DNA from: Nitrosomonas sp.
GTDB lineage: Bacteria; Pseudomonadota; Gammaproteobacteria; Burkholderiales; Nitrosomonadaceae
Assembly: GCA_020890945.1 (NCBI GenBank)
Contig: JAJHPK010000019.1
Location: 1 to 50,095, forward strand
DNA: 50,095 nt
Direction: 5' to 3'
The position numbers were made by a program, and so were the translations under genes. The notes beneath the pieces are model-generated. The model was not told the DNA's origin. It saw only the letters and a list, made by a program, of their open reading frames with translations, and ran no database searches. Positions 1-7,990 of the stretch are shown here, piece by piece. Every line of letters begins with the position of its first letter. The first letter of the stretch is position 1.

Positions 1-65
1 GATTTGACGGCATGTTGAAATACTTTGAGTTTGCGAGATATATCTCTTTGTGCTTGTAGATTCAT
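1..65 (-). CDS. IS481-type transposase, N-terminal fragment cut by the window edge
   Basis: Reading leftwards from an ATG at 65, the frame stays open to the window edge and encodes a start reading MNLQAQRDISRKLKVF. This resembles the N-terminal helix-turn-helix region of IS481-type integrase-like transposases. A good Shine-Dalgarno, AAGGAG, lies six bases before the ATG. The element appears to have inserted into the 5' part of the traL homologue that follows, because only the C-terminal part of that gene remains. Only about 21 codons are visible, so the family call rests on recall of similar N-termini and is moderate. Confidence 0.6.
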   Translation of the reverse strand, partial: MNLQAQRDISRKLKVFQHAVK

Positions 66-89
66 CAACGACTCCTTGAAAACAGTTAA

Positions 90-386
90 TTTATCAAAAC
101 TGTCAACCAAAGTCGTGATATTCATAAAATCATCATGAATGGCAAGCAGTTTGAGGAAATGAAAGCGTATGTGGATAACAAAGCCAGAGTATCCGCCATT
201 ATCCGAATTCCGCACTACAAGCCTGAGACTTTTGGCAAAGATTTAAGCGAGATTCTGCAATCAAAATTTACATTCGATGAAGCACTTAAAGATAGCGCAT
301 TACCGGTGATGGTACGACAAAGATTAACGATTATCCGCAGGCAGCTCTTTACCAATATTGAAAATGTGGCTGCGGTTTTAGCATGA
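90..386 (+). pseudogene. traL: TraL-like (ParA/MinD-type) conjugation protein, C-terminal remnant
   Basis: An open frame runs from just after a stop at 87-89 to 386; an internal ATG at 135 would give 83 residues. The sequence (GKQFEEMKAYVDNKARV, then TFGKDL, then FTFDEAL) resembles the C-terminal end of TraL-type ATPases of conjugative elements. The P-loop N-terminal two thirds are missing, and the IS481-type transposase start at 65 points away on the other strand, which fits disruption by insertion. The stop overlaps the traM start by 4 bases, the tight coupling expected of a tra operon. The fragment lacks its nucleotide-binding part and is probably non-functional. The TraL assignment is from remembered family sequence plus the traM neighbour. 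Confidence 0.6.
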
Positions 387-811
387 ATAACAACAAATTA
401 AATGCGCTCATTGAAAGAATAGCCTCGGAACACGGTATTGTTCTGTCGCAAGATGATCCGGTATTGATGATGCACACCCTAAACGAAATATTGCTCGAAC
501 AAAATGGAAAATCCCATGCTGAGCTGTTAAGCAATTACCAGGCGATATTGGAAGAAAACTTTAATCGGTGGTGTGAATACTCTACCAAAAAATCCAATGC
601 CATGATCAATGCATCAGCGAATAACGCGAAATTAACACGAGACCAATTCCTGGAAAGCTGGATTCAGTTGATAGATGAAAAGATAAAAAGCGAGGTAGAT
701 CAGGAAATTTATGAGCTCAGCAGAATTTCTAGGCAGGTGGCTATTATCAATTTATTTGCTGCGACCTTGGTATTGATCTCGACTGTAATGATTCTAGTGA
801 TCTTGAGTTAA
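383..811 (+). CDS. traM: TraM-like conjugal transfer protein
   Basis: This 142-residue protein is mostly helical and charged. It ends in one hydrophobic membrane segment at about residues 118-141 (IINLFAATLVLISTVMILVI) with almost nothing after it, so it looks like a C-tail-anchored cytoplasmic protein. Size, tail anchor and position directly after a traL-type gene match the TraM family of IncP-like transfer regions, where traK, traL and traM are adjacent. The start overlaps the upstream frame (ATGA), indicating translational coupling. With traL beheaded, it is probably a relic of a decayed or partly decayed integrative conjugative element. The name is moderately sure. Confidence 0.55.
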   Translation: MNNNKLNALIERIASEHGIVLSQDDPVLMMHTLNEILLEQNGKSHAELLSNYQAILEENFNRWCEYSTKKSNAMINASANNAKLTRDQFLESWIQLIDEKIKSEVDQEIYELSRISRQVAIINLFAATLVLISTVMILVILS

Positions 812-925
812 CAACAAAAATTTTAATTAAAAAAAATAGTTCTAGCACACAAAGAATGTAACAACGAAGCCATTAAGTCAGAGAAAAGAGTTCACGTAAA
901 TTTGAAAAGCACTGGAGCTAGATAG

Positions 926-1150
926 ATGAACGAAAAAAACTTAACCTTAAGCAAAATAATTGAGTTCAGCAAAAACACGGAAGAGGTTGATCCAGTGGTG
1001 GCCGCAGAAATTATAGGGGTAAAAATAAATACACTTGCTTCATGGCGCTGCACAAAGAAAGAAATTATCCCTTTCTATAAAATAGGCAGCAAGGTCAGGT
1101 ACAAAATATCTGATTTGATCGCTTGGAAAGAAAGTAAAAGAGTGTCCTAG
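926..1150 (+). CDS. Excisionase / AlpA-type helix-turn-helix DNA-binding protein
   Basis: A 74-residue protein with a MerR-like winged-helix layout used by excisionases (HTH_17 type). VAAEIIGVKINTLASWR forms the helix-turn-helix, followed by the wing IPFYKIGSKVRYKISDLIAW. The start is supported by GGAG about eight bases ahead. Such proteins bend DNA at attachment sites and bias a tyrosine integrase toward excision, or act as small repressors. It is the last gene before tRNA-Thr, the usual place for a recombination directionality factor at an island end. No integrase gene is visible between it and the tRNA, so the integrase must lie elsewhere on the element or be lost. Confidence 0.75.
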   Translation: MNEKNLTLSKIIEFSKNTEEVDPVVAAEIIGVKINTLASWRCTKKEIIPFYKIGSKVRYKISDLIAWKESKRVS

Positions 1151-1238
1151 AACTGATTGCTAGACCGCTGCAATGTAACCCCAGCGTAACCCTGAAAACA
1201 AAAATGGTTTGCATGAAAATTCCAACCCATTGATTTTA

Positions 1239-1314
1239 TGGTGCCGACACCAAGAATCGAACTCGGGACCTTCTGATTACAAATCAGCTGCTCTACCATC
1301 TGAGCTATGCCGGC
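1239..1314 (-). tRNA. tRNA-Thr (anticodon TGT)
   Basis: The minus strand folds as a full cloverleaf: acceptor GCCGGCA pairs with TGTCGGC including one G-U pair, the D-arm contains AGCTCAGATGGTAGAGC, the anticodon loop is in CTGATTTGTAATCAG, and the T-arm contains GTTCGATTC. The discriminator is A and CCA is encoded (1239-1241). The body is 73 nt plus CCA. The 3' end faces the conjugative-element genes to the left, which suits use of this gene as the integration site. Confidence 0.97.
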
Positions 1315-1343
1315 ACGTACCATTTAAGATTTAATAAAACCTA

Positions 1344-1769
1344 TCATTTAACAACACGTAAATGCGGTTTTTTATAAGCTTTTCTTGATTGGGTATAAGT
1401 AGTTGCTGGGATACTCTCATCTTCTAATGTCAGTGATAATTCTTCATTTTGTGTTTCTAAAGAAAACAGTATTCCTTGATTTACTTCTTTAGCAAATATT
1501 CCTTTTATTGCTTTCATAGGAATTTCCAATTCTTTTTGTATACCATTAAAACGTGCAATAAAGCATATAAAGTCATTATCAATATTTAAACTATTGACTG
1601 CCTTATGACTGATATTAAAAATTATTTCATCATTCTTCAAATATCTTTCAGGTATATCTAATTCTGGAAAAGCTATAACAGAAATATAAGGAGTAAAATT
1701 GCTATCAACGCACCAATCATAGATCGAACGAATTAAATAGGGCTTATTTGAACTATTCTTTAATCTCAT
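1344..1769 (-). CDS. sspB: Stringent starvation protein B, ClpXP adaptor
   Basis: A 141-residue SspB homologue. SspB is a cytoplasmic adaptor that tethers ssrA-tagged and certain other substrates to the ClpX unfoldase. The N-terminal part (KPYLIRSIYDWCVDSNFTPY) matches the substrate-binding fold, and FARFNG-like and IPMKAIKGIFAKE segments are typical. The acidic linker ends in HLRVVK, the short ClpX-binding tail found at the very C-terminus of the family. Its start overlaps the sspA stop by 4 bases (ATGA), so the pair is translationally coupled as in other proteobacteria. It is the last gene of the petABC-sspAB run. Confidence 0.95.
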   Translation of the reverse strand: MRLKNSSNKPYLIRSIYDWCVDSNFTPYISVIAFPELDIPERYLKNDEIIFNISHKAVNSLNIDNDFICFIARFNGIQKELEIPMKAIKGIFAKEVNQGILFSLETQNEELSLTLEDESIPATTYTQSRKAYKKPHLRVVK

Positions 1770-2365
1770 TTACGCATTATTTTTTCTGATGCTGATAGAG
1801 CATCAATAAACAGAGGTCGACTAAATAGCCGTTCCGAGTATTTTAACAAGGAAACCGCTTGTTTAGGCAGGCGGATTTCGAAGTGTTCTAAACGCCACAG
1901 TAGAGGTGCAATCGCAACGTCTAACATAGAAAACTCATCTCCCAGCATGAATTTTTGTTTGTCAAAAATTGGAGATAGCATAGTCAGATTATTTGCCAAA
2001 GCAGTACGTGCTTCACTAATTTTTTTCTGATCTACACCATCAAATGCCGTAATATGACAAAACAACTCTTGCTCAAAACGATACAACATTAATCTTGCGC
2101 GTGCACGCATTACAGGATCTGCTGGCATTAATTGCGGATGGGGAAAGCGATCATCAATATATTCATTAATGATATTTGATTGATACAAGACTAAATCTCT
2201 TTCAACAAGAACCGGCGCCTTCCCATGTGGGCTAATTAAAGCCAGATCCTCTGATTTACTATTAGGATCAACATCAATTACCTGAAAATCCATATCTTTT
2301 TCGTGCAAAACAATTCTGCAACGATGACTATATGGACAAGTAACCGTTGAATACAACGTCATCAT
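1766..2365 (-). CDS. sspA: Stringent starvation protein A, GST-fold RNA polymerase-associated protein
   Basis: A 199-residue protein with an N-terminal thioredoxin-like domain (CPYSHRCRIVLHEKDMDF; conserved Pro in GKAPVLV; ESSIINEYIDDRFPHP-like stretch) and a C-terminal helical GST domain. In Escherichia coli SspA binds RNA polymerase and lacks glutathione transferase activity; I infer the same here from the family. Two ATG codons stand at the start; the first is annotated. It lies 60 bases after cytochrome c1 and overlaps sspB. The petABC-sspA-sspB order is common in betaproteobacteria. Confidence 0.95.
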   Translation of the reverse strand: MMTLYSTVTCPYSHRCRIVLHEKDMDFQVIDVDPNSKSEDLALISPHGKAPVLVERDLVLYQSNIINEYIDDRFPHPQLMPADPVMRARARLMLYRFEQELFCHITAFDGVDQKKISEARTALANNLTMLSPIFDKQKFMLGDEFSMLDVAIAPLLWRLEHFEIRLPKQAVSLLKYSERLFSRPLFIDALSASEKIMRK

Positions 2366-2425
2366 AGCTTCTATTCTCTTAAAACTATTTCATTTGATCG
2401 ACATTAAAATTGCAATAAGAAACTT

Positions 2426-3154
2426 CTAGTGAATGTCTCTCCAATATTCTCGTTTTAGTGCATAGGCTAAGATTAACATGACTAACAGAAAAATCATTAC
2501 TTTTATTCCTAAATCTATACGAGAATTTGCATGCGGTTCACCGAGATAAACTAAGTAATTTACCAAATCACCGACAAATTTATCAAATTCTGCGGTTGTT
2601 AACTTACCCGGTTTATCTAACGATAAAGTTTTTTGTTCTCCTTTATCGCTCGTTTTTACAATTAATTTTTGCTCGCCTTGTAATTGATAAAGCACATGAG
2701 GCATTGCTGCACGATCAAAAACCAAATTATTCCACCCTGTTGCAGTCGATTCATCGCGATAAAATGCTCTTAAGTAACTATACAGCCAATCCGCACCTCT
2801 TGAGCGAGCAATTACTGATAAATCAGGAGGAACAACCCCAAACCACTCTTCACCCTCTTTTTTTCTCATTGCGGACTGCATCAAATCACCGACTTTTTGA
2901 CCTGTATGCACCAACTTATCGAGAATCTGTTCATTGGTAAAGCCGATATCTCGATGACGGTTATAACGCATAAAGTTAGCGCCATGACAAGTTAAGCAAT
3001 AATTTACGAAGCTCTCAGCACCTCTTTGTAAAGAAGCATTATCCTTAATATCTACCGGAGCTTTATCCAATGGGATGCTTGACTCTGCAGCAAACAATTC
3101 GAATGAAGCCAAGCAAAAAATAAATATGAAACTGGTAATTGTTATTTTCTTCAT
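2426..3154 (-). CDS. petC: Cytochrome c1 of the bc1 complex
   Basis: This is the haem-c subunit that passes electrons from the Rieske protein to soluble cytochrome c. The 242-residue precursor starts with a Sec signal peptide (residues 1-22, ending in a small-residue site near FAAES). The haem-binding site CLTCH is at residues 53-57, and a methionine in RAAMPHVL is the likely sixth ligand. One C-terminal membrane anchor is at about 218-235, followed by the positive tail KREYWRDIH. The gene follows cytochrome b by 4 bases. Length and layout are normal. Confidence 0.96.
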   Translation of the reverse strand: MKKITITSFIFIFCLASFELFAAESSIPLDKAPVDIKDNASLQRGAESFVNYCLTCHGANFMRYNRHRDIGFTNEQILDKLVHTGQKVGDLMQSAMRKKEGEEWFGVVPPDLSVIARSRGADWLYSYLRAFYRDESTATGWNNLVFDRAAMPHVLYQLQGEQKLIVKTSDKGEQKTLSLDKPGKLTTAEFDKFVGDLVNYLVYLGEPHANSRIDLGIKVMIFLLVMLILAYALKREYWRDIH

Positions 3155-3158
3155 TTTT

Positions 3159-4406
3159 TTACTCTTTCACCAATCTTTTTGGCTCAGGTTTAACTTTATC
3201 TATTTTGCTATACCAAGGCATCAATATAAAAAATGCAAAATAAACGACCGTAAAAATTTGTGCTAATAATGTGTACATAGGTGTTGGTGATTTTGTACCT
3301 AACCATCCTAATACAAAGAAACTGATCACAAAAAGTGTCAAAGCCGTTTTGAAGTATGGGCCTTTATACCGTATTGATTTCACGGGACTTCTATCTAACC
3401 AGGGTAGGAAGCAAAAAATAACCACAGATCCTGCCATCAAAATCACCCCCCAAAGCTTCGCATCTATGCCTAAGAAATTTACAGTAACTGCACGCAACAT
3501 AGAGTAATAAGGCGTGAAGTACCAGACTGGCGCGATGTGATCAGGAGTTTGTAACGTATTCGCAGGTACAAAATTATTATACTCGAGGAAATATCCCCCC
3601 ATTTCTGGAGCAAAGAAAATAATGCCACAGAAAACGATTAGGAATACGACAACACCCACGATATCTTTTACGGAGTAATAGGGATGAAAGGGAATTCCAT
3701 CGACAGGGATTCCTGTTTTTGGGTTTTTGTTAGCTTTGATTTCGATGCCATCTGGATTATTGGAGCCTGTTTCATGCAATGCCAAAATATGTACAAAAAC
3801 CAAAACGATTAATAAACCCGGTAATGTTACGACATGGTAAGCAAAGAAACGGTTAAGCGCTGCATCCGACAAAGTAAAATCACCCAACAGCCATTGTTGT
3901 AGTGTTTCGCCGATCACTGGAATCGCGCCAAACATACTGACGATAACTTGAGCGCCCCAGTAAGACATTTGTCCCCAAGGTAAAATATAACCTGTAAATG
4001 CCAAGCTCATGAGAATAAAGAAAATTCCCATCCCGACAAGCCATAGTAGTTCCCTAGGTTTTCGGTATGAACCATACATCATGCCGCGAAACATGTGCAG
4101 ATAGACTACGATAAAAAACATCGATGCGCCGGTAGAATGCATATACCGGATTAACCAGCCATATTCCACGTCGCGCATAATATATTCAACTGATGAAAAT
4201 GCCAAACTCGCGTCAGGTTTGTAATTCATCGTCAGAAAAATACCGGTTATTATTTGATTTACTAGAACTAGAAGAGCTAATGAACCAAAGTAATACCAGA
4301 AATTGAAATTTTTTGGCGCATAGTATTCTGATAGATGTGCTTTCCAATTAGATGTTAAAGGAAAACGTTTATCGATCCATGCAATCATAGAATTATATAT
4401 ACTCAT
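3159..4406 (-). CDS. petB: Cytochrome b of the bc1 complex
   Basis: The 415-residue integral membrane quinol-oxidising subunit. It has the expected pattern of hydrophobic helices, the haem-ligating histidine regions (IRYMHSTGASMFFIVVYLHM and FAYHVVTLPGLLIVLVFVHI), the Qo-site PVWYFTPYYSMLRAV (PEWY-type motif, here PVWY) and the GYILPWGQMSYWGAQV segment. The start codon directly abuts the petA stop with no spacer. The protein is cytochrome b of the fused eight-helix type rather than split b6/subunit IV. It works with petA and petC in proton-translocating electron transfer from quinol. Confidence 0.97.
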   Translation of the reverse strand: MSIYNSMIAWIDKRFPLTSNWKAHLSEYYAPKNFNFWYYFGSLALLVLVNQIITGIFLTMNYKPDASLAFSSVEYIMRDVEYGWLIRYMHSTGASMFFIVVYLHMFRGMMYGSYRKPRELLWLVGMGIFFILMSLAFTGYILPWGQMSYWGAQVIVSMFGAIPVIGETLQQWLLGDFTLSDAALNRFFAYHVVTLPGLLIVLVFVHILALHETGSNNPDGIEIKANKNPKTGIPVDGIPFHPYYSVKDIVGVVVFLIVFCGIIFFAPEMGGYFLEYNNFVPANTLQTPDHIAPVWYFTPYYSMLRAVTVNFLGIDAKLWGVILMAGSVVIFCFLPWLDRSPVKSIRYKGPYFKTALTLFVISFFVLGWLGTKSPTPMYTLLAQIFTVVYFAFFILMPWYSKIDKVKPEPKRLVKE

Positions 4407-5015
4407 TTATGCCGCCCCTTCACTTTCGGATCCAATTAAAAGTTGACTGTCAGTAAGATAGGTATGAGGAGGAACAACCATATTTGTTGGCGCAGGAACG
4501 CTTTTGTAGACACGACCGGCCAAATCAAATTTTGAGCCATGGCATGGACAGAAAAAACCGCCTTGCCAATCGGGACCAAGATCCGCCGGAGCGATATCTT
4601 TTCTGAAAACTGGCGAGCATCCTAAATGGGTACATACGCCTTCAACTACCAGAATTTCTGACTTAATTGAGCGTGTGGCATTTTTTGCGTATTCTGGTTG
4701 CTGTTTCTTTTCTGAAGCCGGATCTGCCAATTCACCTTCAATCTTTGTCAAACTCGCTAGCATTTCCGGAGTTCGCTTCAAAACCCAGACAACTTTTCCG
4801 CGCCATTCAACCATTAATAACATTCCAGGTTCAAGCTTAGAAATATCTACTTCAACTGGAGCACCAGCAGCTTTTGCTCGCTCGCTAGGCATCATGCTCA
4901 ATAAAAAAGGGGTTGCAATTGCAGCCCCTGCGACCCCTCCTGCTACAGAAGTGACAGCGACCAGAAACTTCCGTCTGCCACTCATTCTCTCGTTTATACT
5001 AAAACTATCCGCCAT
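4407..5015 (-). CDS. petA: Ubiquinol-cytochrome c reductase Rieske iron-sulfur subunit
   Basis: The [2Fe-2S] subunit of the bc1 complex. Counting from the ATG at 5015 (202 residues), the cluster ligands are in CTHLGC (128-133) and CPCHGS (156-161). A twin-arginine motif, RRKFLV at residues 14-19, precedes the single membrane anchor at about 20-42, so export by Tat with an uncleaved anchor is expected. A TTG two codons upstream is an alternative start, but the GGGGGA ribosome-binding stretch is spaced better for the ATG. It is the first gene of petABC. Confidence 0.96.
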   Translation of the reverse strand: MADSFSINERMSGRRKFLVAVTSVAGGVAGAAIATPFLLSMMPSERAKAAGAPVEVDISKLEPGMLLMVEWRGKVVWVLKRTPEMLASLTKIEGELADPASEKKQQPEYAKNATRSIKSEILVVEGVCTHLGCSPVFRKDIAPADLGPDWQGGFFCPCHGSKFDLAGRVYKSVPAPTNMVVPPHTYLTDSQLLIGSESEGAA

Positions 5016-5250
5016 GTTCAACCATCCCCCATTAATGATGTCTCAGGAAAGTTCTGTCAAAAACAGATATCTACCTTATCCCTAAATGTTATTGAAAAAT
5101 ATTATTATCTGTATGGGACATTTTTTTGCGGTTCGATAGAATTCATCCCAGACAACTATAAAGGCCTGAAGTATATCATAACCATTACGACGTAAAAGCT
5201 ATATTAAACAGCTTTTGCTATGAAGAGGTGGAATTAACTAATGCAGAAAA
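5016..5250. other. Intergenic region upstream of petA
   Basis: No convincing gene. This stretch must contain the petABC promoter on the minus strand, but I cannot place -35/-10 elements with confidence. A smaller inverted repeat, AAAAGCT around AGCTTTT, lies at about 5196-5218. The end of the block leads into the strong hairpin described separately. Confidence 0.4.
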
Positions 5251-5304
5251 AGCAGTTCCGCAAATTCCGCATCTTGATGCGGAATTGTCGCGCAAAAAAC
5301 TGCT
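5251..5304 (-). terminator. Rho-independent terminator for the acidic-protein gene
   Basis: A perfect 10-bp stem with a 4-base loop (AATTCCGCAT / ATGCGGAATT at 5263-5272 and 5277-5286) is nested in an outer 7-bp pairing AGCAGTT / AACTGCT (5251-5257, 5298-5304). Read on the minus strand, the outer stem is followed directly by TTTTT. This is about 50 bases past the stop of the gene at 5356-5592. Confidence 0.75.
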
Positions 5305-5355
5305 TATGGTTAGCTTCTTATGATTTGAAGGAAGTATGATTTTAATGCAAATTTA

Positions 5356-5592
5356 TTAATGTAAATCGAGTGGATCATAGACGTCAGAATCTAAGTCTAT
5401 AGGAAAATCATTCACTTCTTCATTATCATAAAAATCATTAGATACTTCGAATTCATCGATGATTTCTGCAAATCTATTTTCAGAAATTTGACTATCGATC
5501 AAGAGATCGTTGTCGTCGGTGAAATCTTCTACAGAATAAACATCATCGCCATCATCATTATCATCTTCGAAAGAAAGTTCCTTGTTCATCAT
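5356..5592 (-). CDS. Small, extremely acidic protein of unknown function
   Basis: I do not recognise this 78-residue protein. About 30 of its residues are Asp or Glu, against a handful of Lys/Arg, giving a very low expected pI. It has clusters such as FEDDNDDGDD and no Cys, no signal peptide and no membrane segment. The start is set by a near-perfect Shine-Dalgarno, GGAGGTGG, three bases before the first of two ATG codons; a longer frame to 5673 exists, but its upstream part lacks such support. It is a monocistronic unit with its own strong terminator. Its charge pattern could suit nucleic-acid mimicry, chaperoning of basic proteins or cation binding, but nothing shows which. Confidence 0.75.
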   Translation of the reverse strand: MMNKELSFEDDNDDGDDVYSVEDFTDDNDLLIDSQISENRFAEIIDEFEVSNDFYDNEEVNDFPIDLDSDVYDPLDLH

Positions 5593-5846
5593 GATCCACC
5601 TCCATAGAGTATTTTTTAAGGTAGTATATTGATACCACATACCAATATAGCGACAATCAACAATAAATTGCATTTTTTACCTGCAATTTATGCTTAGGTA
5701 CTTGAAGGCGAAGTCACTGCGAGGGAAAGCCGCAAAGAATTGTTATCGCCGGAGAGATTCACCCCCTATTTCCTGGAATTGTAAAAACAAAAAATAGACT
5801 TACAAGAAATTGCTAAATGGTGAGTGATATACGATGAAAAAATCAA

Positions 5847-6284
5847 TCACTGCCAACCTGTGACTTCATACCCTTTGTCTTGTAAGCATCGATATACAAA
5901 ATTGACATAGGTTTGATTCGGTGGAGTGGGTCTCGCCGCATAAAAGATTCCGCGTAATAACCCAATCGCTGCACCACTTGCAGCACCAATTAAAGAGCCA
6001 TGTCCTGCTCCGCCAGAAATAGCGCCTCCTACTGCGCCCGCTGCTGCTCCCATTCCCGCTCCCATTGCAGTGCTAGTCGCGACTCTGCCTGCCGCCGATT
6101 CACTGCCTTCTTGAGCGCCAGCAGATTCTGCGAGCTGCCTGCAAGCTTCGACATCAGCCTCCGCCGCCGCTTGCCCAACAGAATTGTAATGTTTATTGGG
6201 ATACAAAATCGGTTTTGTGCTTGCACAACCCGATAGCCATAATAAAAACATCACCGCTATACCTAACGTAGTAATAGATTTCAT
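5847..6284 (-). CDS. Glycine-zipper lipoprotein
   Basis: Starting at the ATG (AGGGGTG lies five bases upstream; a TTG one codon earlier is less likely), the product is 145 residues. It has a lipoprotein signal peptide with the lipobox LSGC at residues 17-20, a helical middle part and a Gly/Ala-rich glycine-zipper stretch at about 75-110 (AMGAGMGAAAGAVGGAISGG). A C-terminal piece, YVNFVYRCLQDKGYEVTGW, resembles the end of many small outer-membrane lipoproteins. Glycine zippers pack into membranes as helical hairpins. Its role is unknown. It stands alone between the acidic protein and the DciA-like gene. Confidence 0.85.
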   Translation of the reverse strand: MKSITTLGIAVMFLLWLSGCASTKPILYPNKHYNSVGQAAAEADVEACRQLAESAGAQEGSESAAGRVATSTAMGAGMGAAAGAVGGAISGGAGHGSLIGAASGAAIGLLRGIFYAARPTPPNQTYVNFVYRCLQDKGYEVTGWQ

Positions 6285-6403
6285 CAAATCACCCCTGTCT
6301 GAATATACATAAATTGTGCAGCATTTATAAATAATAAGGTTTAAAAAACTCAGGAATCAAATTCCCACTAAATATAGCATTGGCATTATGAATACTCCGC
6401 ATC

Positions 6404-6865
6404 TTAATTACTTTTATGTTTGTGTAAAAAAGACCGGATCGCGCTTATCATTGGACTATCAATTGAGTTGTTAATCAACTCATCAAAGCTCTTGTGAGCT
6501 ACCTGATTGAAAATTTGTTTTTTTGTAGTCGGTTGTTTTTCATGGAGATATGCATTTTCCTTAAAGAAATCCCCTTGCACCAATACGTGAATTGAAGTAA
6601 TTTTCCATCCTATCTTTTGCAATTTACAAAGCAATGAAGGAGAAAGTTGCTTGAGCTTTGCTGCCACAGCACCATTTTTGACAATGATCGTAAATTCGCC
6701 ATCGTTAGTTTTACTGAGATAACAATAAGGTGAAAGTTTTTCTGGAATAAGTTTCGCCAATATTAATTGGTTTACGTAGAGCGTGTTTGCTCGAGAAAAG
6801 AGATTTTTATACTGTGGCGTTTCACTGAGGGTATCAAGATAAGCATTAATTTTTTGCGATGTCAT
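6404..6865 (-). CDS. DciA-like (DUF721) protein
   Basis: A 153-residue protein with the DUF721/DciA layout. The helical N-terminus is followed by LYVNQLILAKLIPEKLSPYCYL and an alpha-beta core in which TNDGEFTIIVKNGAVAAKLKQLSP matches the conserved DciA core of strand followed by helix. DUF721 genes often lie near secA, as here with divergent transcription. DciA proteins load the replicative helicase in bacteria lacking DnaC, and dnaB occurs later in this window without a dnaC, so a loader role is reasonable but inferred. The C-terminal 50 residues are poorly conserved. Confidence 0.7.
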   Translation of the reverse strand: MTSQKINAYLDTLSETPQYKNLFSRANTLYVNQLILAKLIPEKLSPYCYLSKTNDGEFTIIVKNGAVAAKLKQLSPSLLCKLQKIGWKITSIHVLVQGDFFKENAYLHEKQPTTKKQIFNQVAHKSFDELINNSIDSPMISAIRSFLHKHKSN

Positions 6866-6905
6866 CTTTTTATTCGAAAATAATTATATAGGGCATCATT
6901 TTTAT

Positions 6906-7820
6906 ATGAATATCATTTTTATTTCTAATAACTCAAATCGAACTAAGAAAATAGCACTCACTAAAACAAATGTTATATTAATATCTGGTGCAGTGCTATG
7001 CGTGGTTTTAACTCTCGCGTTAGTTTTAAATTTCCTTTCACTTCGTTATGCGCATCAAATCGATCTTCCCGCAGTAAGAGCTGTATTAGTTAATCCGCAA
7101 GAAGAGCGACATCAAAAAATACAAACACATTTGCAAGAAAATCTTAACAGCATGGCAAGTAAGCTTGGCCAAATGCAAGCGCAGTTAATGCAATTGGATG
7201 CACTCGGCCAGCGCCTGGCTGAAATCTCTGGAATTAAATCTGATGATCTTTTTATAGAGTCTGCTGGTCAAGGCGGAGTCTATCATGCGCTACCCGATAA
7301 CGAATTTACCATGAGTGAATTCAGTCATAAAGTTGAAGAGTTATCTAACGTATTAAGCGAAAGAAGTGATAAATTAGGGGCGTTGGATTTATTGTTGCGA
7401 AATGATCGGCTATTAAAATTAATCGCACCTTCGGAAATGCCTATTGACACTGATTGGTTTTCTTCAGGATATGGATATCGAATTGATCCATTTACCGGGA
7501 AAAAAGCATTTCACGAAGGGGTTGATTTCCCAGCGTCAGTTGGGACAGCTATTAAAGCAGCCGCCGCCGGAGTGGTGGTTTACTCTGATCGGCATCCTGA
7601 TTATGGTAATATGATCGAAATCGATCATGGAAATGATTTAGTCAGTCGTTATGCGCATGCATCGAAAAGACTAGTCGAACTTGGACAGGTTGTATTACAG
7701 GGACAGAAAATAGCGGAAGTTGGCAGCACCGGGCGTTCAACGGGAGCGCATCTTCATTTTGAAATCAGGCACAATGACAAATCACTTAATCCAGCAAAGT
7801 TTCTTAAAAAACCAGGGTAA
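6906..7820 (+). CDS. M23-family peptidoglycan endopeptidase, membrane-anchored
   Basis: This 304-residue protein has an N-terminal membrane anchor (about residues 20-45), a coiled-coil-like stalk (about 65-160) and a C-terminal LytM/M23 domain. The zinc and catalytic residues are all visible: H203 and D207 in HEGVDF, H251 in RYAHAS, and H282/H284 in AHLHFE. It should be an active periplasmic peptidase that cuts peptide cross-links. Genes of this type commonly precede secA in betaproteobacteria. A strong terminator follows, so it is probably not cotranscribed with secA. Confidence 0.93.
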   Translation: MNIIFISNNSNRTKKIALTKTNVILISGAVLCVVLTLALVLNFLSLRYAHQIDLPAVRAVLVNPQEERHQKIQTHLQENLNSMASKLGQMQAQLMQLDALGQRLAEISGIKSDDLFIESAGQGGVYHALPDNEFTMSEFSHKVEELSNVLSERSDKLGALDLLLRNDRLLKLIAPSEMPIDTDWFSSGYGYRIDPFTGKKAFHEGVDFPASVGTAIKAAAAGVVVYSDRHPDYGNMIEIDHGNDLVSRYAHASKRLVELGQVVLQGQKIAEVGSTGRSTGAHLHFEIRHNDKSLNPAKFLKKPG

Positions 7821-7922
7821 TCAGTATCCGGGAAAGACTCATGTAGTCATTTGGTTTTAACGATTATTTAACACATTAATAATGTTCTTTGTTTTCAATG
7901 TCTCTATTCCACTCGACTAAGC

Positions 7923-7950
7923 AATCCTAGAAGAATATTCTAGGATTTTT
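7923..7950 (+). terminator. Rho-independent terminator after the M23 peptidase gene
   Basis: A perfect 10-bp stem (AATCCTAGAA / TTCTAGGATT) with the loop GAATA is followed by TTTTTG and TTTT. It lies about 100 bases after the peptidase stop and 40 bases before the secA start. Confidence 0.88.
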
Positions 7951-7990
7951 GTTTTCCACTTATTTCATTCAGTAAAAAATTAAAGACTCT

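Noticed and set aside
5593-5673. N-terminal extension of the acidic protein
   Set aside because: The near-perfect Shine-Dalgarno just ahead of the ATG at 5592 lies inside the extension, and the extra residues have no supporting start signal.
6000-6236. Plus-strand Cys/Arg-rich 78-residue frame
   Set aside because: It is the reverse of the glycine-zipper lipoprotein gene; its odd composition comes from the Gly/Ala codons on the other strand.
7821-7990. SecM-like arrest peptide ahead of secA
   Set aside because: The interval is short, contains a strong terminator and has no frame with an arrest-like C-terminus.
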